Origin: Acidobacteriaceae bacterium
GTDB taxonomy: Bacteria; Acidobacteriota; Terriglobia; Terriglobales; Acidobacteriaceae
Assembly: GCA_003134655.1 (NCBI GenBank)
Contig: PLBY01000145.1
Coordinates: 1 to 64,000, forward strand
Reading direction: 5' to 3'
Length of the DNA: 64,000 bases
Shown in pieces: positions 27,757-35,712 of this stretch (position 1 is its first letter; each line of letters begins with the position of its first letter). The translations under genes and the position numbers were made by a program. A model generated the notes under the pieces. The model ran no database searches, was not told where the DNA came from, and worked only from the letters and a program-made list of their open reading frames with translations.

Positions 27757-28275
27757 ATGATCCGGCCCATGTCCGGACGCGCGATCAGGACTACATCTCG
27801 CATCGCGTTTCTTCTATGCGGCCTGATTTCGCTTTTCACAGCCGTTCCTTACGTGGCGCTGCGGGGCATCGACTTGCCGGTTCAGAGCGAATGGGTCGTA
27901 TTTGTGGTTGCGCTAGCGCTGGTGGGCGTTTTCAGCGTGGTGGTCGGGCTGCTGCCCCGCTCGTGGATCGCGAAAGCCTGCAAGAAAGATCGGGACGACG
28001 AACAGTTGTTTTCAGCGCCCCTCAAACTGCTCGGTGGCTTTGCGGCTATTTCCTATCTGGTGGCGGTGGTCGCCTATCTCGCTCCGCATCGCTGGAATCT
28101 CGATCCTCAACTCATGCTTGTGCTGTGTCCGATGTATCTCGTGAAGATGACGTTCGATCCCCCGGCGGCGGCAGTTTTCTTGCTGCTGGCGCCCATGAAC
28201 GCGGCGGTGTACGGCTCACTCGGCCTCACCGTGGGATACGGATGGTTGGCCTTCGGTAAACGAACATCCAGTTAG
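27757..28275 (+). CDS. Small membrane protein, four helices, unknown function
   Basis: A 172-residue integral membrane protein (168 if the ATG at 27769 is used). Four hydrophobic segments are seen: IAFLLCGLISLFTAVPYVAL, EWVVFVVALALVGVFSVVVGLL, LLGGFAAISYLVAVVAYLA, and the C-terminal AAAVFLLLAPMNAAVYGSLG. Charged loops between include KACKKDRDDEQ. I recognise no family. A TG-t-TATGAT extended -10-like sequence overlaps the first ATG, which might favour the second. It diverges from the beta-propeller gene. Confidence 0.6.
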   Translation: MIRPMSGRAIRTTSRIAFLLCGLISLFTAVPYVALRGIDLPVQSEWVVFVVALALVGVFSVVVGLLPRSWIAKACKKDRDDEQLFSAPLKLLGGFAAISYLVAVVAYLAPHRWNLDPQLMLVLCPMYLVKMTFDPPAAAVFLLLAPMNAAVYGSLGLTVGYGWLAFGKRTSS

Positions 28276-28282
28276 ACTCCCC

Positions 28283-28318
28283 GAAACGAACGGGCGGACG
28301 GGCCCAACCGTTCGTTTC
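28283..28318. repeat. 11-bp inverted repeat after the membrane-protein gene
   Basis: GAAACGAACGG-(14)-CCGTTCGTTTC, starting 7 bases past the stop codon. No T tract follows, so it may act as a weak terminator or an RNA end-protecting stem. Confidence 0.55.
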
Positions 28319-28468
28319 AGGGATAATCCGTGCCCGATAATCCCGCCCTCGATAGTTCCGTGGAAGAGCTGCGCTTCGAGGGCCGCGTTCCGCGCCCCCA
28401 ATGAGGATCGGCCTTTAGGACTCGTGTTCCGTCTTGGCCTCCCCGCGCCCTACGCCCCAACACGACTG

Positions 28469-28616
28469 CGGCTGCCCCATCCGTCGCGGTTTTCGACGGA
28501 TGGGAACTCGTGCTGCTGGCAGAGAGCGTTGTCGCACCGGATCATTCCAAAAAAGGCATCCCGGATTGAGGTCCGTGGTGCCCAGGCTTCGAAAACCGCG
28601 AAGCTTGGGGCAGCCG
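28469..28616. repeat. Inverted pair of hairpin repeats (BIME-like, family F6)
   Basis: Both ends read CGGCTGCCCCA inward. The left hairpin is CCCATCCGTCG-CGGTTTT-CGACGGATGGG. The right one, on the opposite strand, is CCCAAGCTTCG-CGGTTTT-CGAAGCCTGGG. Loop, outer flank and stem ends are the same while the middle of the stem differs on both arms, i.e. it covaries. The two copies face each other across about 76 bases. Confidence 0.75.
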
Positions 28617-28723
28617 ACTTCTTGACACGATAGAAAAGCTGCAAAGGTGGGCCATGCCGCTCTTTGACCTTTTGACAAAACACCAAACAACATCAACAAT
28701 CATCGGCGATCCCAAGGAGCCCT

Positions 28724-30013
28724 ATGCTCGACCGCCGTCATTTCCTCTCCACCGCCGCAACTGGAGTTGCCGCCTCGCTCGCCTTCCGCGGCAACCTCTT
28801 CGCGCAGCTCCAGAAAGTTCCGCCGCTGCCTGACCGCTCTCTGCTCGACAAGAACGAAGACGCCTTCTGGTCTGAAATGCGCAAGCAGTTCATCATCCCC
28901 GAAGACGAGATCTACCTGAACAACGGAACCGTCGGATCGAGCCCCGCTCCCGTGTTACGCGCCATCTTCGACGGATACAACACGACCGAGAGAATGGACC
29001 AGCAGGATCCCGAAGACTATCCGATTTGGGGATACGCCGCCTGGAACGAGTTCCGCGCTACGCTCGCCGCATTCGTCGGCTGCAAGCGCGACGAGATTGC
29101 CCTGCTGCGCAATGCCACCGAGGCGAATAGCTACATCGCCAACGGCATCGACATGAAGCCCGGCGATGAAGTGCTGATGACCGATCAGGAGCATCCCGGT
29201 GGAGAACATCCCTGGGACTTGAAAGCCAAGCGCTACGGCATCGTTGTGAAAAAGATCACGCTTCCCCGCCCCGTGAAAGATGCCGCGCAAGTTCTGAATC
29301 TGTTTAACGACGCCATCACGCCGCGCACGCGCGTGCTGTTCTTCAGCCACATCACCACCTTTTCGGGAGTTGTATTGCCCGCGAAAGAACTCGCCGCTCT
29401 GGCGCGCACGAAAGGAATCCTCTCGGCGGTCGATGGAGCGCACGTTCCCGGCATGATGCGCCTGAACATCAGCGAACTCGGCTGCGACCTGTATTCCGCT
29501 AGTCCGCACAAATGGCTGTTCGCAACCAAGGGCACAGGATTTCTGTATGTGCGCGACGAAGTGATCGACCGCATCTGGTGCACGATCGCCACCGAAGGTT
29601 GGGACGACACGAAGATCCGCGCCGAACGCTTCCAGCGCATCGGAAGTTCGAACGTGCCCACGTTGTGCGGGCTGCGAGCCTCGATCAAACTGGCGAACGA
29701 CATTGGCATCGACCGCATTGAGCGCCGCCACCGCCAGTCGGCCGACTACATCCTCGCCGAAATGAAGAAGCGCGGCGTCGAGAGTTGGACCTCGCCCGAC
29801 CCCGCGCTGCGTTGTGGCATTGTCAGCGTGAACTGCCCGCCCGTTCCCCGAATGGATCTCGAGAACTGGCTGTGGAAGACGCACAAGATCCGCATCCGCG
29901 GCGGCGATCCGAATAAGCTGCGGCTCTCGACTCCCTACTACCTGCAGAAGAAGGACATCGACCGCTTCCTGGAGAAGTTCGACGAGTACAAGCGCGAGAA
30001 GAAAGTGGAGTAA
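28724..30013 (+). CDS. Tat-exported class V aminotransferase-fold protein
   Basis: A 429-residue PLP enzyme of the isopenicillin-N epimerase / cysteine desulfurase-like group. A twin-arginine signal (DRRHFLSTAATGVAASLA) covers residues 1-28, so it is folded in the cytoplasm with its cofactor before export. PLP contacts are visible: Asp237 in SAVDGAHVPG and the Schiff-base lysine Lys263 in SASPHKWLFATKG. No catalytic Cys of desulfurases is evident. AAGGAG lies four bases before the ATG. Substrate unknown; epimerase or lyase activity on an amino acid derivative is the best guess. Confidence 0.88.
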   Translation: MLDRRHFLSTAATGVAASLAFRGNLFAQLQKVPPLPDRSLLDKNEDAFWSEMRKQFIIPEDEIYLNNGTVGSSPAPVLRAIFDGYNTTERMDQQDPEDYPIWGYAAWNEFRATLAAFVGCKRDEIALLRNATEANSYIANGIDMKPGDEVLMTDQEHPGGEHPWDLKAKRYGIVVKKITLPRPVKDAAQVLNLFNDAITPRTRVLFFSHITTFSGVVLPAKELAALARTKGILSAVDGAHVPGMMRLNISELGCDLYSASPHKWLFATKGTGFLYVRDEVIDRIWCTIATEGWDDTKIRAERFQRIGSSNVPTLCGLRASIKLANDIGIDRIERRHRQSADYILAEMKKRGVESWTSPDPALRCGIVSVNCPPVPRMDLENWLWKTHKIRIRGGDPNKLRLSTPYYLQKKDIDRFLEKFDEYKREKKVE

Positions 30014-30023
30014 GCAAATTTCA

Positions 30024-30091
30024 CCACGGAGACACAGAGCCGCTGAGAAAATCCTCCCGCTTGTCTTCTCTGTGCGTCGGTGTCTCTGTGG
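30024..30091. repeat. F7 inverted repeat between convergent genes
   Basis: CCACGGAGACAC on the left pairs with GTGTCTCTGTGG on the right with one mismatch. It begins 11 bases after the aminotransferase stop and ends 20 bases before the stop of the minus-strand synthase, so it can terminate both transcripts. Confidence 0.7.
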
Positions 30092-30111
30092 TTCATTTGG
30101 TACTCACATCT

Positions 30112-31629
30112 TCAGTCGTAGTACTCCAATCCGAGGTGCGTGATTAGCTCCTCGCCCTTCAGGTGACGGAGGGTGTTCTTCAGCTTCATGAGTTGGATGA
30201 ACAGATCGTGCTCCGGATACAGGCCCGGAGGCGTCATCGGGGACTTGAAGTAGAAGCTGAGCCACTCCTGAATGCCGAGACCGCGCAGTTCGGAAGTACG
30301 CTTCGCCAAGTCGAGGAAGAGGACGAGGTCGAGCACGATCGGCGCGGCGAGGATCGAGTCGCGGCAGAGGAAGTCGACTTTGATCTGCATGGGATAGCCG
30401 AGCCATCCAAAGATGTCGATGTTGTCCCAGCCTTCTTTGTTGTCGCCGCGCGGTGGGTAATAGTTGATGCGAACTTTATGGAAGATGTTTCCGTAGAGTT
30501 CGGGATAGAGTGCCGGCTGCAGAATGTGCTCCAGCACGCCCAGCTTGGACTCTTCCTTGGTCTTGAACGAACCCGGATCGTCGAGCACTTCGCCGTCGCG
30601 GTTGCCGAGGATGTTGGTGGAATACCAGCCGCTCAGGCCGAGCAGACGGGCTTTGAACGCGGGCGCCAGAACGGTCTTCATTAAAGTCTGACCGGTCTTG
30701 AAATCCTTGCCACAGATGGGCGCTTCGTTCTTGCGGGAGAGCTCGAGCATCACGGGAAGGTCGACCGTGAGGTTCGGCGCGCCGTTGGCGAACGGGACAC
30801 CTTCCATGAGCGACGCGTAGGCGTAGATCATGGAGGGCGCGATCATTTCGTCGCTCTCTTTCAGCGCCTTCTCGAACGCCTTCACGGACTGGTGCGCTTC
30901 GGTGGGCTCGATGTAGGACTCGGTCGATCCGCACCACATGGTGATCAGGCGGCTTGCCCCACTTGTCTTCTTGAAGTCGCGGATGTCGTCGCGCAACTGC
31001 TCGGCGAGATCCATTTTTGTCTTGCCCTTTTTCACATTGGGCCCGTCGATCTTCTTCACGTAGTTGTGATCGAACACGGCGGCGCGCGGTGTAATCGTGG
31101 AGAGGAACGGTTTCAGTTGCTCCAGCAGGCGGTAGTCGAGCACGCCGGCATTCGAAGCAGCTTCATACATGTTGTCATTGAAGATGTCCCATCCGGTGAA
31201 GACCAGGTCGTCGAGTGTGGCGAGCGGGACAAACTCCTTTACTTTGGGCGAGCGTCCGTCGGTGCGCTTGCCGAGACGCACGGTGCCCATTTGCGTGAGC
31301 GATCCGATGGGCTTGGCGAGGCCTTTGCGAATGGCCTCGACCCCGGCGACGAATGTCGTCGCGACCGCGCCCATGCCTGGGATCATCACACCGAGCTTGC
31401 CTTTGGCGGGTTCGATGGTGCCTTTAATCGCTTCGGTACGAGGCTTTTTACCGCCACCAGTTCGGGCCGCCAGCTTCATTTCCCGGCTGGCGCGCTCGGC
31501 GTGAGCGAGGGCGGTTTCCCGGTGCTCATGCTCTCGTGCTGACGCTGATGTTGCGAACTGCTTGCGATGGCGGCGGCCGTCGGCATCCCACCAATCGGCC
31601 ATGAAGACTCCCGGGCGTTTTTGATACAT
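30112..31629 (-). CDS. Inositol-3-phosphate synthase with extra N-terminal domain
   Basis: A 505-residue NAD-dependent enzyme that makes myo-inositol-1-phosphate from glucose-6-phosphate. The Rossmann loop is GKLGVMIPGMGAVATT (about 77-92); later conserved blocks are MWCGSTESY, GVPFANGAPNLTVDLP, GKDFKTGQTLMKT and WYSTNILGNRDG. The normal enzyme would begin near residue 65. Residues 1-55 are foreign to the family: KRPGVFMADWWDADGRRHRK followed by a helix resembles the arm-type DNA-binding domain at the N-terminus of tyrosine recombinases. GAGAGGG lies five bases before ATG 31629, so this part appears to be translated. The frame is open further to 31743, through a palindrome. Confidence 0.88.
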   Translation of the reverse strand: MYQKRPGVFMADWWDADGRRHRKQFATSASAREHEHRETALAHAERASREMKLAARTGGGKKPRTEAIKGTIEPAKGKLGVMIPGMGAVATTFVAGVEAIRKGLAKPIGSLTQMGTVRLGKRTDGRSPKVKEFVPLATLDDLVFTGWDIFNDNMYEAASNAGVLDYRLLEQLKPFLSTITPRAAVFDHNYVKKIDGPNVKKGKTKMDLAEQLRDDIRDFKKTSGASRLITMWCGSTESYIEPTEAHQSVKAFEKALKESDEMIAPSMIYAYASLMEGVPFANGAPNLTVDLPVMLELSRKNEAPICGKDFKTGQTLMKTVLAPAFKARLLGLSGWYSTNILGNRDGEVLDDPGSFKTKEESKLGVLEHILQPALYPELYGNIFHKVRINYYPPRGDNKEGWDNIDIFGWLGYPMQIKVDFLCRDSILAAPIVLDLVLFLDLAKRTSELRGLGIQEWLSFYFKSPMTPPGLYPEHDLFIQLMKLKNTLRHLKGEELITHLGLEYYD

Positions 31630-31642
31630 TAGTTCCCTCTCT

Positions 31643-31668
31643 GGTGGCGGTGGCTGGTCACCGCCACC
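31643..31668. repeat. Perfect palindrome upstream of the synthase start
   Basis: GGTGGCGGTG-gctggt-CACCGCCACC, a 10-bp perfect stem located 14 bases before the ATG of the inositol-phosphate synthase. In the mRNA it would form a stem just upstream of the ribosome-binding site. Confidence 0.6.
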
Positions 31669-31841
31669 GCGACTGAGAATCATCTCACTTCGGATGGGAG
31701 TTTGGCAAACCGTCAATGCCAAGCGTGCAGAATCGCGGTTCAACGGATCCGCTCTGGCATTGAACGGACTTTTCGGCTTTTGTTGCGGAGTCCGGGCTTC
31801 CCGTTCGACTCGCGGTGCTCGCTCAGGGCGGGCTCTGGCGA

Positions 31842-31873
31842 GACAGCCGAGGCGGCTGTCCCCAAATGTTTAG
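31842..31873. repeat. REP-like palindrome, family F3
   Basis: GACAGCCG-agg-CGGCTGTC followed by CCCAAATGTTTA; compare 16552 and 54016. Confidence 0.6.
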
Positions 31874-32159
31874 ATCCGCTCACGCGCAGTTACTTCGGTA
31901 CCGCGGCGCGCGCGAATCACGTCCATAGATTTTTTGAGTTGGACTGTTGCACTGGTTGTGTTGCATAGTGGAATCACTTCGCAGCCGGCTCTGCAGCCGG
32001 TCCCGCGAAGCTGCTGTTTGCGTGCCAGCCGTGTTTGCGGCATGCAATTCTTATTGACCCCGTTGATCTCCACCTCAGCCTGAGCCCACGCCATCCGGAC
32101 TCGCGCCGGTAGTGTGCTCTTCAGACGAGTTCTTCACAACGAAGACAAAAGGAGATTCC

Positions 32160-32594
32160 ATGAAAACCACTCGCAACTACGTGTATGCCGCGCTGCTCGC
32201 GGCAAGCGCTCTGACCTTCACACCCAGCCTGGCTTCGGCGCAGGAGTCGGCGCGCGGCAAGTTCACGTTGACTCACGAAGCGCATTTGGGAAATGCGACA
32301 CTCGCGGCCGGAGATTACGCGTTTTCCTTCGATCCCGACAACGGTACGCGCATGCTCAGTATCAGCAAGCTGAGCGGGGCCCGCACCGGATACATGGTGT
32401 TGGTTTCCGATACGGAGGATTCGAAGCCGTCGGATCAGAGCCGGCTCATTCTTGAAGCTACGCCCGACGGCAGCTACGTCAGCGCCATGCAACTGCCGGA
32501 ATTCGGCATGACGCTGCGTTTCACCGTGCCGTCGCACACCACGGAAAGACAGATTGCCAAGGCCGGTACCTCGGCCACGGCGTCGGGCCAATAG
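32160..32594 (+). CDS. Small secreted protein of unknown function
   Basis: A 144-residue exported protein with a signal peptide ending SLASAQ (residue 27). The mature part is a compact beta-rich domain: GKFTLTHEAHLGNATLAAGDYAFSFDP, then GYMVLVSDTED and MRFTVPSHTTERQ-like strands. Similar short proteins are frequent in Acidobacteriota. AAGGAG lies 6 bases before the ATG. A strong terminator follows. No role can be assigned. Confidence 0.8.
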   Translation: MKTTRNYVYAALLAASALTFTPSLASAQESARGKFTLTHEAHLGNATLAAGDYAFSFDPDNGTRMLSISKLSGARTGYMVLVSDTEDSKPSDQSRLILEATPDGSYVSAMQLPEFGMTLRFTVPSHTTERQIAKAGTSATASGQ

Positions 32595-32617
32595 TCTTTC
32601 TGCTTGCCCAGAAAGCC

Positions 32618-32658
32618 GAGGGCGGATGGCGAACCTGCTATCCGCCCTTGGTGTTTTT
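32618..32658 (+). terminator. Intrinsic terminator of the small secreted protein gene
   Basis: GAGGGCGGAT-(12)-ATCCGCCCTT followed by GGTGTTTTT, 24 bases past the stop codon. Confidence 0.8.
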
Positions 32659-32680
32659 GCGGAGTCGTTTCGCGAGGGGC

Positions 32681-32756
32681 CTCAGCGGCTGAAGCCGGCG
32701 GGACTGTGCGGCGCTAACGGCCCGACTGAAGTCAGGGCCCTTCCCGTTTTCGGTCG
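32681..32756. repeat. Dual-hairpin repeat, family F4, copy 1
   Basis: CTCAGCGGCTGAAGCC, a 20-base linker, then CTAACGGCCCGACTGAAGTC..GGGCCCTTCCCG. The same order of parts occurs at 42704 (inside hemD) and 47846. Confidence 0.65.
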
Positions 32757-32826
32757 TGCTACTTCTTGAGCAAGTGACTCCTGAACTTGAGTTCGCTCGT
32801 TTCTCGCTGTGTTGCTCATGACTAGA

Positions 32827-32852
32827 CGCGGGCGGGGCGCCCGCGCCACATG
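32827..32852. repeat. REP-like palindrome, family F1, copy 2
   Basis: CGCGGGCG-ggg-CGCCCGCG followed by CCACATGTT. See 171 and 59177. Confidence 0.65.
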
Positions 32853-32875
32853 TTCAGAATCGAAATTCAACACCT

Positions 32876-32902
32876 GGACGGGCAGGAGTGTCCGTCCCAC
32901 AC
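32876..32902. repeat. REP-like palindrome, family F2, copy 1
   Basis: GGACGGGCA-ggag-TGTCCGTCC followed by CACACG; one G-U pair. The loop GGAG and its flanks are shared with 43048 and 52926. Confidence 0.65.
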
Positions 32903-32920
32903 GAACCCGTCCACACAGGC

Positions 32921-33643
32921 TTAGGTTGGCTGGATTTGGGAGTTTCCACGGACGTCATCGCTCAGGACGATGGCTTCGGCAATTTCCTTCATCGGTTTGC
33001 GTTTCTGGCGGCTCTGGCGTTGCAGGGCAAGGTAAGCCTGCTCTTCGTTGAGACCCAGATCGCGCTGCAGAATTCCTTTGGCGCGCTCGACGATTTTTCT
33101 GGTCTGTAATTGTTCGGCGAGCGTGGAGTTGGCTTCTTCGAGACGCGCGAGTTCAAGCTCGGCGCCCACGAGAAATCCTACGGTAGAAATCATGCGAATC
33201 TCACTACGACGGTAGACGTGGTGCTGGCGGTGCTGCAGGTTGATGACGCCCACCACACGACCCCGGCACATCAAGGGCACCGAGAGAAAAGCTTCGTAGC
33301 TGTCTTCCGGCAACTCGTTGAAGAATTGAAAGCGCGGATCTTGGGAGGCTTCTTCCGGAATGGCCACGGGTTCGCGGTGCTCCGCTACCCATCCCGTAAT
33401 GCCTTGTCCGACGCGGAGTTTGAGGCGGTCGACGACGTCGGGATGCGGATTCTTCGACGCCCTTAGAACGAGTTCATCGCCTTCGAGAATGTAGATGAGG
33501 CAGGAGTCGCACTTGACCAGCGCAGCAGCAAATTCGACGACGTGATTCAGAACTTCGTGAAATCCGTCTCCCGTACCGAGGCGTTCGCTGATTTCGTGGA
33601 GTACATCTACGTGTGAGTCCTCAACCGATATTAAGGGTTCCAT
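32921..33643 (-). CDS. GAF-ANTAR transcription antitermination regulator
   Basis: A 240-residue cytoplasmic regulator. The GAF domain (about residues 15-165: GDGFHEVLNHVVEFAAALVKCDSC, GQGITGWVAEHREPV, FLSVPLMCRGRVVGVINL) would bind a small ligand or sense redox. The C-terminal 60 residues are an ANTAR domain (TRKIVERAKGILQRDLGLNEEQAYLALQ), which binds paired hairpins in nascent RNA and prevents termination. The start could also be ATG 33652; neither has a clear ribosome-binding site. No ANTAR target hairpin pair was recognised next to it, and no sensor kinase is nearby. Confidence 0.9.
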   Translation of the reverse strand: MEPLISVEDSHVDVLHEISERLGTGDGFHEVLNHVVEFAAALVKCDSCLIYILEGDELVLRASKNPHPDVVDRLKLRVGQGITGWVAEHREPVAIPEEASQDPRFQFFNELPEDSYEAFLSVPLMCRGRVVGVINLQHRQHHVYRRSEIRMISTVGFLVGAELELARLEEANSTLAEQLQTRKIVERAKGILQRDLGLNEEQAYLALQRQSRQKRKPMKEIAEAIVLSDDVRGNSQIQPT

Positions 33644-33792
33644 GCAATACATTATCGATCTTGTAGAGATTATGTCTAATTCCAAATTTTGATGGGCGCG
33701 ATAAAGGAATTCCGTCGAGATTGTTACCAAGGATTAACATCTTTTGCGGAGTTTGCGCATCGGAGTGCGGATGGCAAGAAGCGGGCGAACCG

Positions 33793-33860
33793 CACCTCAG
33801 GGGCGTAAAGCCCTGCGGGAAGAGAGAGGCTAACCGCAGCGCTCAAAGCGCTGCGCCACC
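33793..33860. repeat. Paired-hairpin repeat, family F9, copy 2
   Basis: CCTCAGGGGCGTAAAGCCCTGCGG, then after 20 bases GCAGCGCT-caa-AGCGCTGC (perfect stem). Same layout and CAA loop as 8943-9010. Confidence 0.6.
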
Positions 33861-33903
33861 CAAATGTGCTGTTCAACAGCCGCCGCGCTTGCCTTGCCTC
33901 GTG

Positions 33904-34038
33904 CTAGCGCGCCGGGACGGCTAGAAACCAGACAAGCAAGCCGAACAGGAGCAAGGTGCCGACCAGGGAAAAGAGGATGTGCAGCGGGTGGAAATGGAAG
34001 TACGGATTGCGATTGAGGCGACATCTTGTCGCGAGCAT
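33904..34038 (-). CDS. 44-residue single-span membrane peptide
   Basis: A short reading frame: MLATRCRLNRNPYFHFHP, then one hydrophobic helix (residues 19-42, LHILFSLVGTLLLFGLLVWF) and the end AVPAR. A perfect AAGGAGG lies four bases before the ATG, the strongest such site in this part of the window, which is the main reason for the call. The N-terminal half is basic and His-rich, so it would stay in the cytoplasm. It stands between the GAF-ANTAR gene and the divergent SDR gene, in an otherwise empty 500-base spacer. Function unknown. Confidence 0.65.
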   Translation of the reverse strand: MLATRCRLNRNPYFHFHPLHILFSLVGTLLLFGLLVWFLAVPAR

Positions 34039-34152
34039 AAGACCTCCTTGGCACGTGTTACGGGTGCAAATGGACGGCCTGTCTAACCCTATTTTCCCAC
34101 GATTTGGGGTGCGGAGCTCCAGTTTTTTGCGCGGCTGTGTTACACCATTCGA

Positions 34153-35004
34153 ATGCCTGAAAAGATAGCTTTGGTTACTGGCGCATCCAGCGGTTTTGGA
34201 TTGCTGACCTCGATTGAACTGGCGAAGGCGGGATTTCGCGTGATGGCGACGATGCGCGATCTGGGGCGGCGCGACCGACTGGACCGGGCGGTGGCGGCTG
34301 GTGGAGTCGCGGCGAAGCTCGACGTGCGCGCTCTCGACGTCACGAAGTTCGACACCATCCAGGGATTCGTCGATGGCGTCGTCCGCGATTACGGGCGGCT
34401 TGACGTCCTAGTCAACAATGCGGGATTCGCCGTCGCCGGGTTTGCGGAAGACATCAAACTGGATGAACTGCGGTTGCAATTCGAGACGAACTTCTTCGGC
34501 GCGGTTGCCATGACGAAGGCTGCATTACCCATCATGCGGCGGCAGCACTCCGGACACATCATTCAGGTCTCGTCGATTTCCGGATTGCACGGGTCGGTGA
34601 CGGTAAGCAGCTATTCGGCGTCGAAACATGCGCTGGAAGGATGGAGCGAGTCGCTGCGCATGGAAGTGAATTCACTGGGGATTAAGGTGGTGCTGGTGGA
34701 GCCGGGAGCGTTTCAGACCGATATCTGGACGCGCGGCGCGGTGATGGGGGAGCAGGCTACGAAAGAAGCGTCACCGAATATTCAGCGAAGCCTGCGGATG
34801 CGCGAGCGCGTTCAGAAACTTCCCAAGGCGGATCCGATCGCGGTCGCCCGCGCCATTGTTGCAATCGCGCGGGATCCGAATCCCAAGCTGCGGTATTTGG
34901 TCGGGCGCGATGCGAAGATGCAGCTGGCGCTGAAGAGGATTCTGCCTTGGAAGTGGCATGAGAAGGTGGTCGCCAATTTCTTGAAGATCGACCAAGACTC
35001 TTAA
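34153..35004 (+). CDS. Short-chain dehydrogenase/reductase
   Basis: A 283-residue NAD(P)-dependent oxidoreductase of the classical SDR family. The cofactor loop is TGASSGFG (9-16), followed by NNAG (about 90-93), the catalytic Ser in VSSISG, and Tyr/Lys in SYSASKHALEGW. The PGAFQTDIW stretch and the long C-terminal segment (DPNPKLRYLVGRDAK) place it with the retinol-dehydrogenase-like SDRs acting on lipophilic or unknown substrates. Its TAA forms part of an F7 repeat. No strong ribosome-binding site precedes the ATG. Confidence 0.9.
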   Translation: MPEKIALVTGASSGFGLLTSIELAKAGFRVMATMRDLGRRDRLDRAVAAGGVAAKLDVRALDVTKFDTIQGFVDGVVRDYGRLDVLVNNAGFAVAGFAEDIKLDELRLQFETNFFGAVAMTKAALPIMRRQHSGHIIQVSSISGLHGSVTVSSYSASKHALEGWSESLRMEVNSLGIKVVLVEPGAFQTDIWTRGAVMGEQATKEASPNIQRSLRMRERVQKLPKADPIAVARAIVAIARDPNPKLRYLVGRDAKMQLALKRILPWKWHEKVVANFLKIDQDS

Positions 35005-35034
35005 CCACAGAGGACACGGAGGACACAGAGGAAG
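35002..35034. repeat. F7 repeat containing the SDR stop codon
   Basis: TTAACCACAGAGGACACGG followed by AGGACACAGAGGAAG. The stop TAA (35002-35004) is itself the start of the repeat. Confidence 0.75.
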
Positions 35035-35072
35035 AACTTTTTGTTCTGCGCCTCTTTGTCGGGTCACTCGCT

Positions 35073-35513
35073 TTATGGCTTATCCAGGTCTACTGTCTTG
35101 ATCGGCAAGTCCCAGTGGGCATCGAGGATTTCGAAGCGGCGCTGCTCTTCGCGCTGGAAGGTGTCCTGGTCGGGATACATCTGCTTTTGCAGCGCGGCTT
35201 CGTCGAAGGGCTCGTTGGCGACGGTGGCGTTCTTAAAGACGATGGTCACGCGGAAATCCCAACGGCCGTCTTCAGTGGTGTGGTAGCGAGGTTGGTCCAT
35301 CCAGACCTTGGTGATTCGGCCCATCTCGGATTCTTTTTTCAGGACGGGATAGTGGTTCTTCTTGAAAAGTCTGAGGAATTCGTCGGCGTGGCCCCACTTG
35401 GTTTTGTAGTAGTACTCGACGACGAATGGCTTGTCGGGCGCGGCGGACTGGGCGGGCGCGGAGATGGGGACAGCGATCGCCAGGAACAGCAGGGCGGCGA
35501 GAGCGTGACGCAT
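35073..35513 (-). CDS. Secreted protein of unknown function
   Basis: A 146-residue exported protein. Signal peptide: ALAALLFLAIAVPISAPAQ. The mature part (EYYYKTKWGHADEFLRLFKKNHYPVL ... IVFKNATVANEPFD) has the strand-helix rhythm of a dimeric alpha/beta-barrel (ABM-like) fold, but no heme- or substrate-binding residues stand out. AAGGAGG lies six bases before the ATG. It converges on the SDR gene across an F7 repeat. Confidence 0.75.
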   Translation of the reverse strand: MRHALAALLFLAIAVPISAPAQSAAPDKPFVVEYYYKTKWGHADEFLRLFKKNHYPVLKKESEMGRITKVWMDQPRYHTTEDGRWDFRVTIVFKNATVANEPFDEAALQKQMYPDQDTFQREEQRRFEILDAHWDLPIKTVDLDKP

Positions 35514-35628
35514 GGATCCTCCTTGGACTGGGTGCTTTGCTTGTACACCAAGGCGCGGTTGGCAGCAATAGGCTGGGTGCTTGTTGAGAACTCCCTGGCG
35601 GGCCGGAGCTGTGTTTGCGGCGTAGGGA

Positions 35629-35685
35629 TTCTTCGACTGCGTGGCGTTTCGCTTCGCGATCGGCCACTTCGCTCAGAATGACAAG
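35629..35685. repeat. F8 repeat (TTCGACT...GCTCAGAATGACA)
   Basis: ATTCTTCGACTGCG...CACTTCGCTCAGAATGACAAG with an internal GC-rich stem. A diverged copy is at 49857-49902 and a remnant near 31803. It overlaps the first possible ATG (35641) of the next gene, which is why a later start was chosen there. Confidence 0.6.
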
Positions 35686-35712
35686 CATTCAGAGGATAGG
35701 AGACCGGTAGAG

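Larger units (their letters stand above)
28276..28723. other. Repeat-filled spacer before the aminotransferase gene
   Basis: A 448-base spacer with three hairpins (28283-28318; 28476-28504; 28581-28609) and no credible gene. Short ORFs on both strands across 28415-28700 follow the palindromes and lack ribosome-binding sites. The last 40 bases hold AAGGAG for the downstream gene. Confidence 0.6.
31630..32159. other. Repeat-rich spacer between synthase and small secreted protein
   Basis: About 530 bases with palindromes at 31643-31668 and 31842-31860, an F8 remnant near 31803 (TTCGACTCGC..GCTCAGG), and a GCCGGCTCTGCAGCCGG motif near 31990. Short ORFs on both strands have no ribosome-binding site and were not called. 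AAGGAG at its end belongs to the next gene. Confidence 0.55.
32595..32920. other. Spacer with terminator and three repeats
   Basis: This 326-base stretch holds a terminator (32618), an F4 dual hairpin (32681), an F1 palindrome (32827) and an F2 palindrome (32876). No gene is visible. Confidence 0.6.

Noticed and set aside
28415-28699. Several short ORFs on both strands in the spacer before the aminotransferase
   Set aside because: They are translations of the F6 palindromes; no start signals.
31870-32094. 74-residue minus-strand ORF in the spacer near 32 kb
   Set aside because: No ribosome-binding site, repeat-derived sequence, no protein-like pattern.
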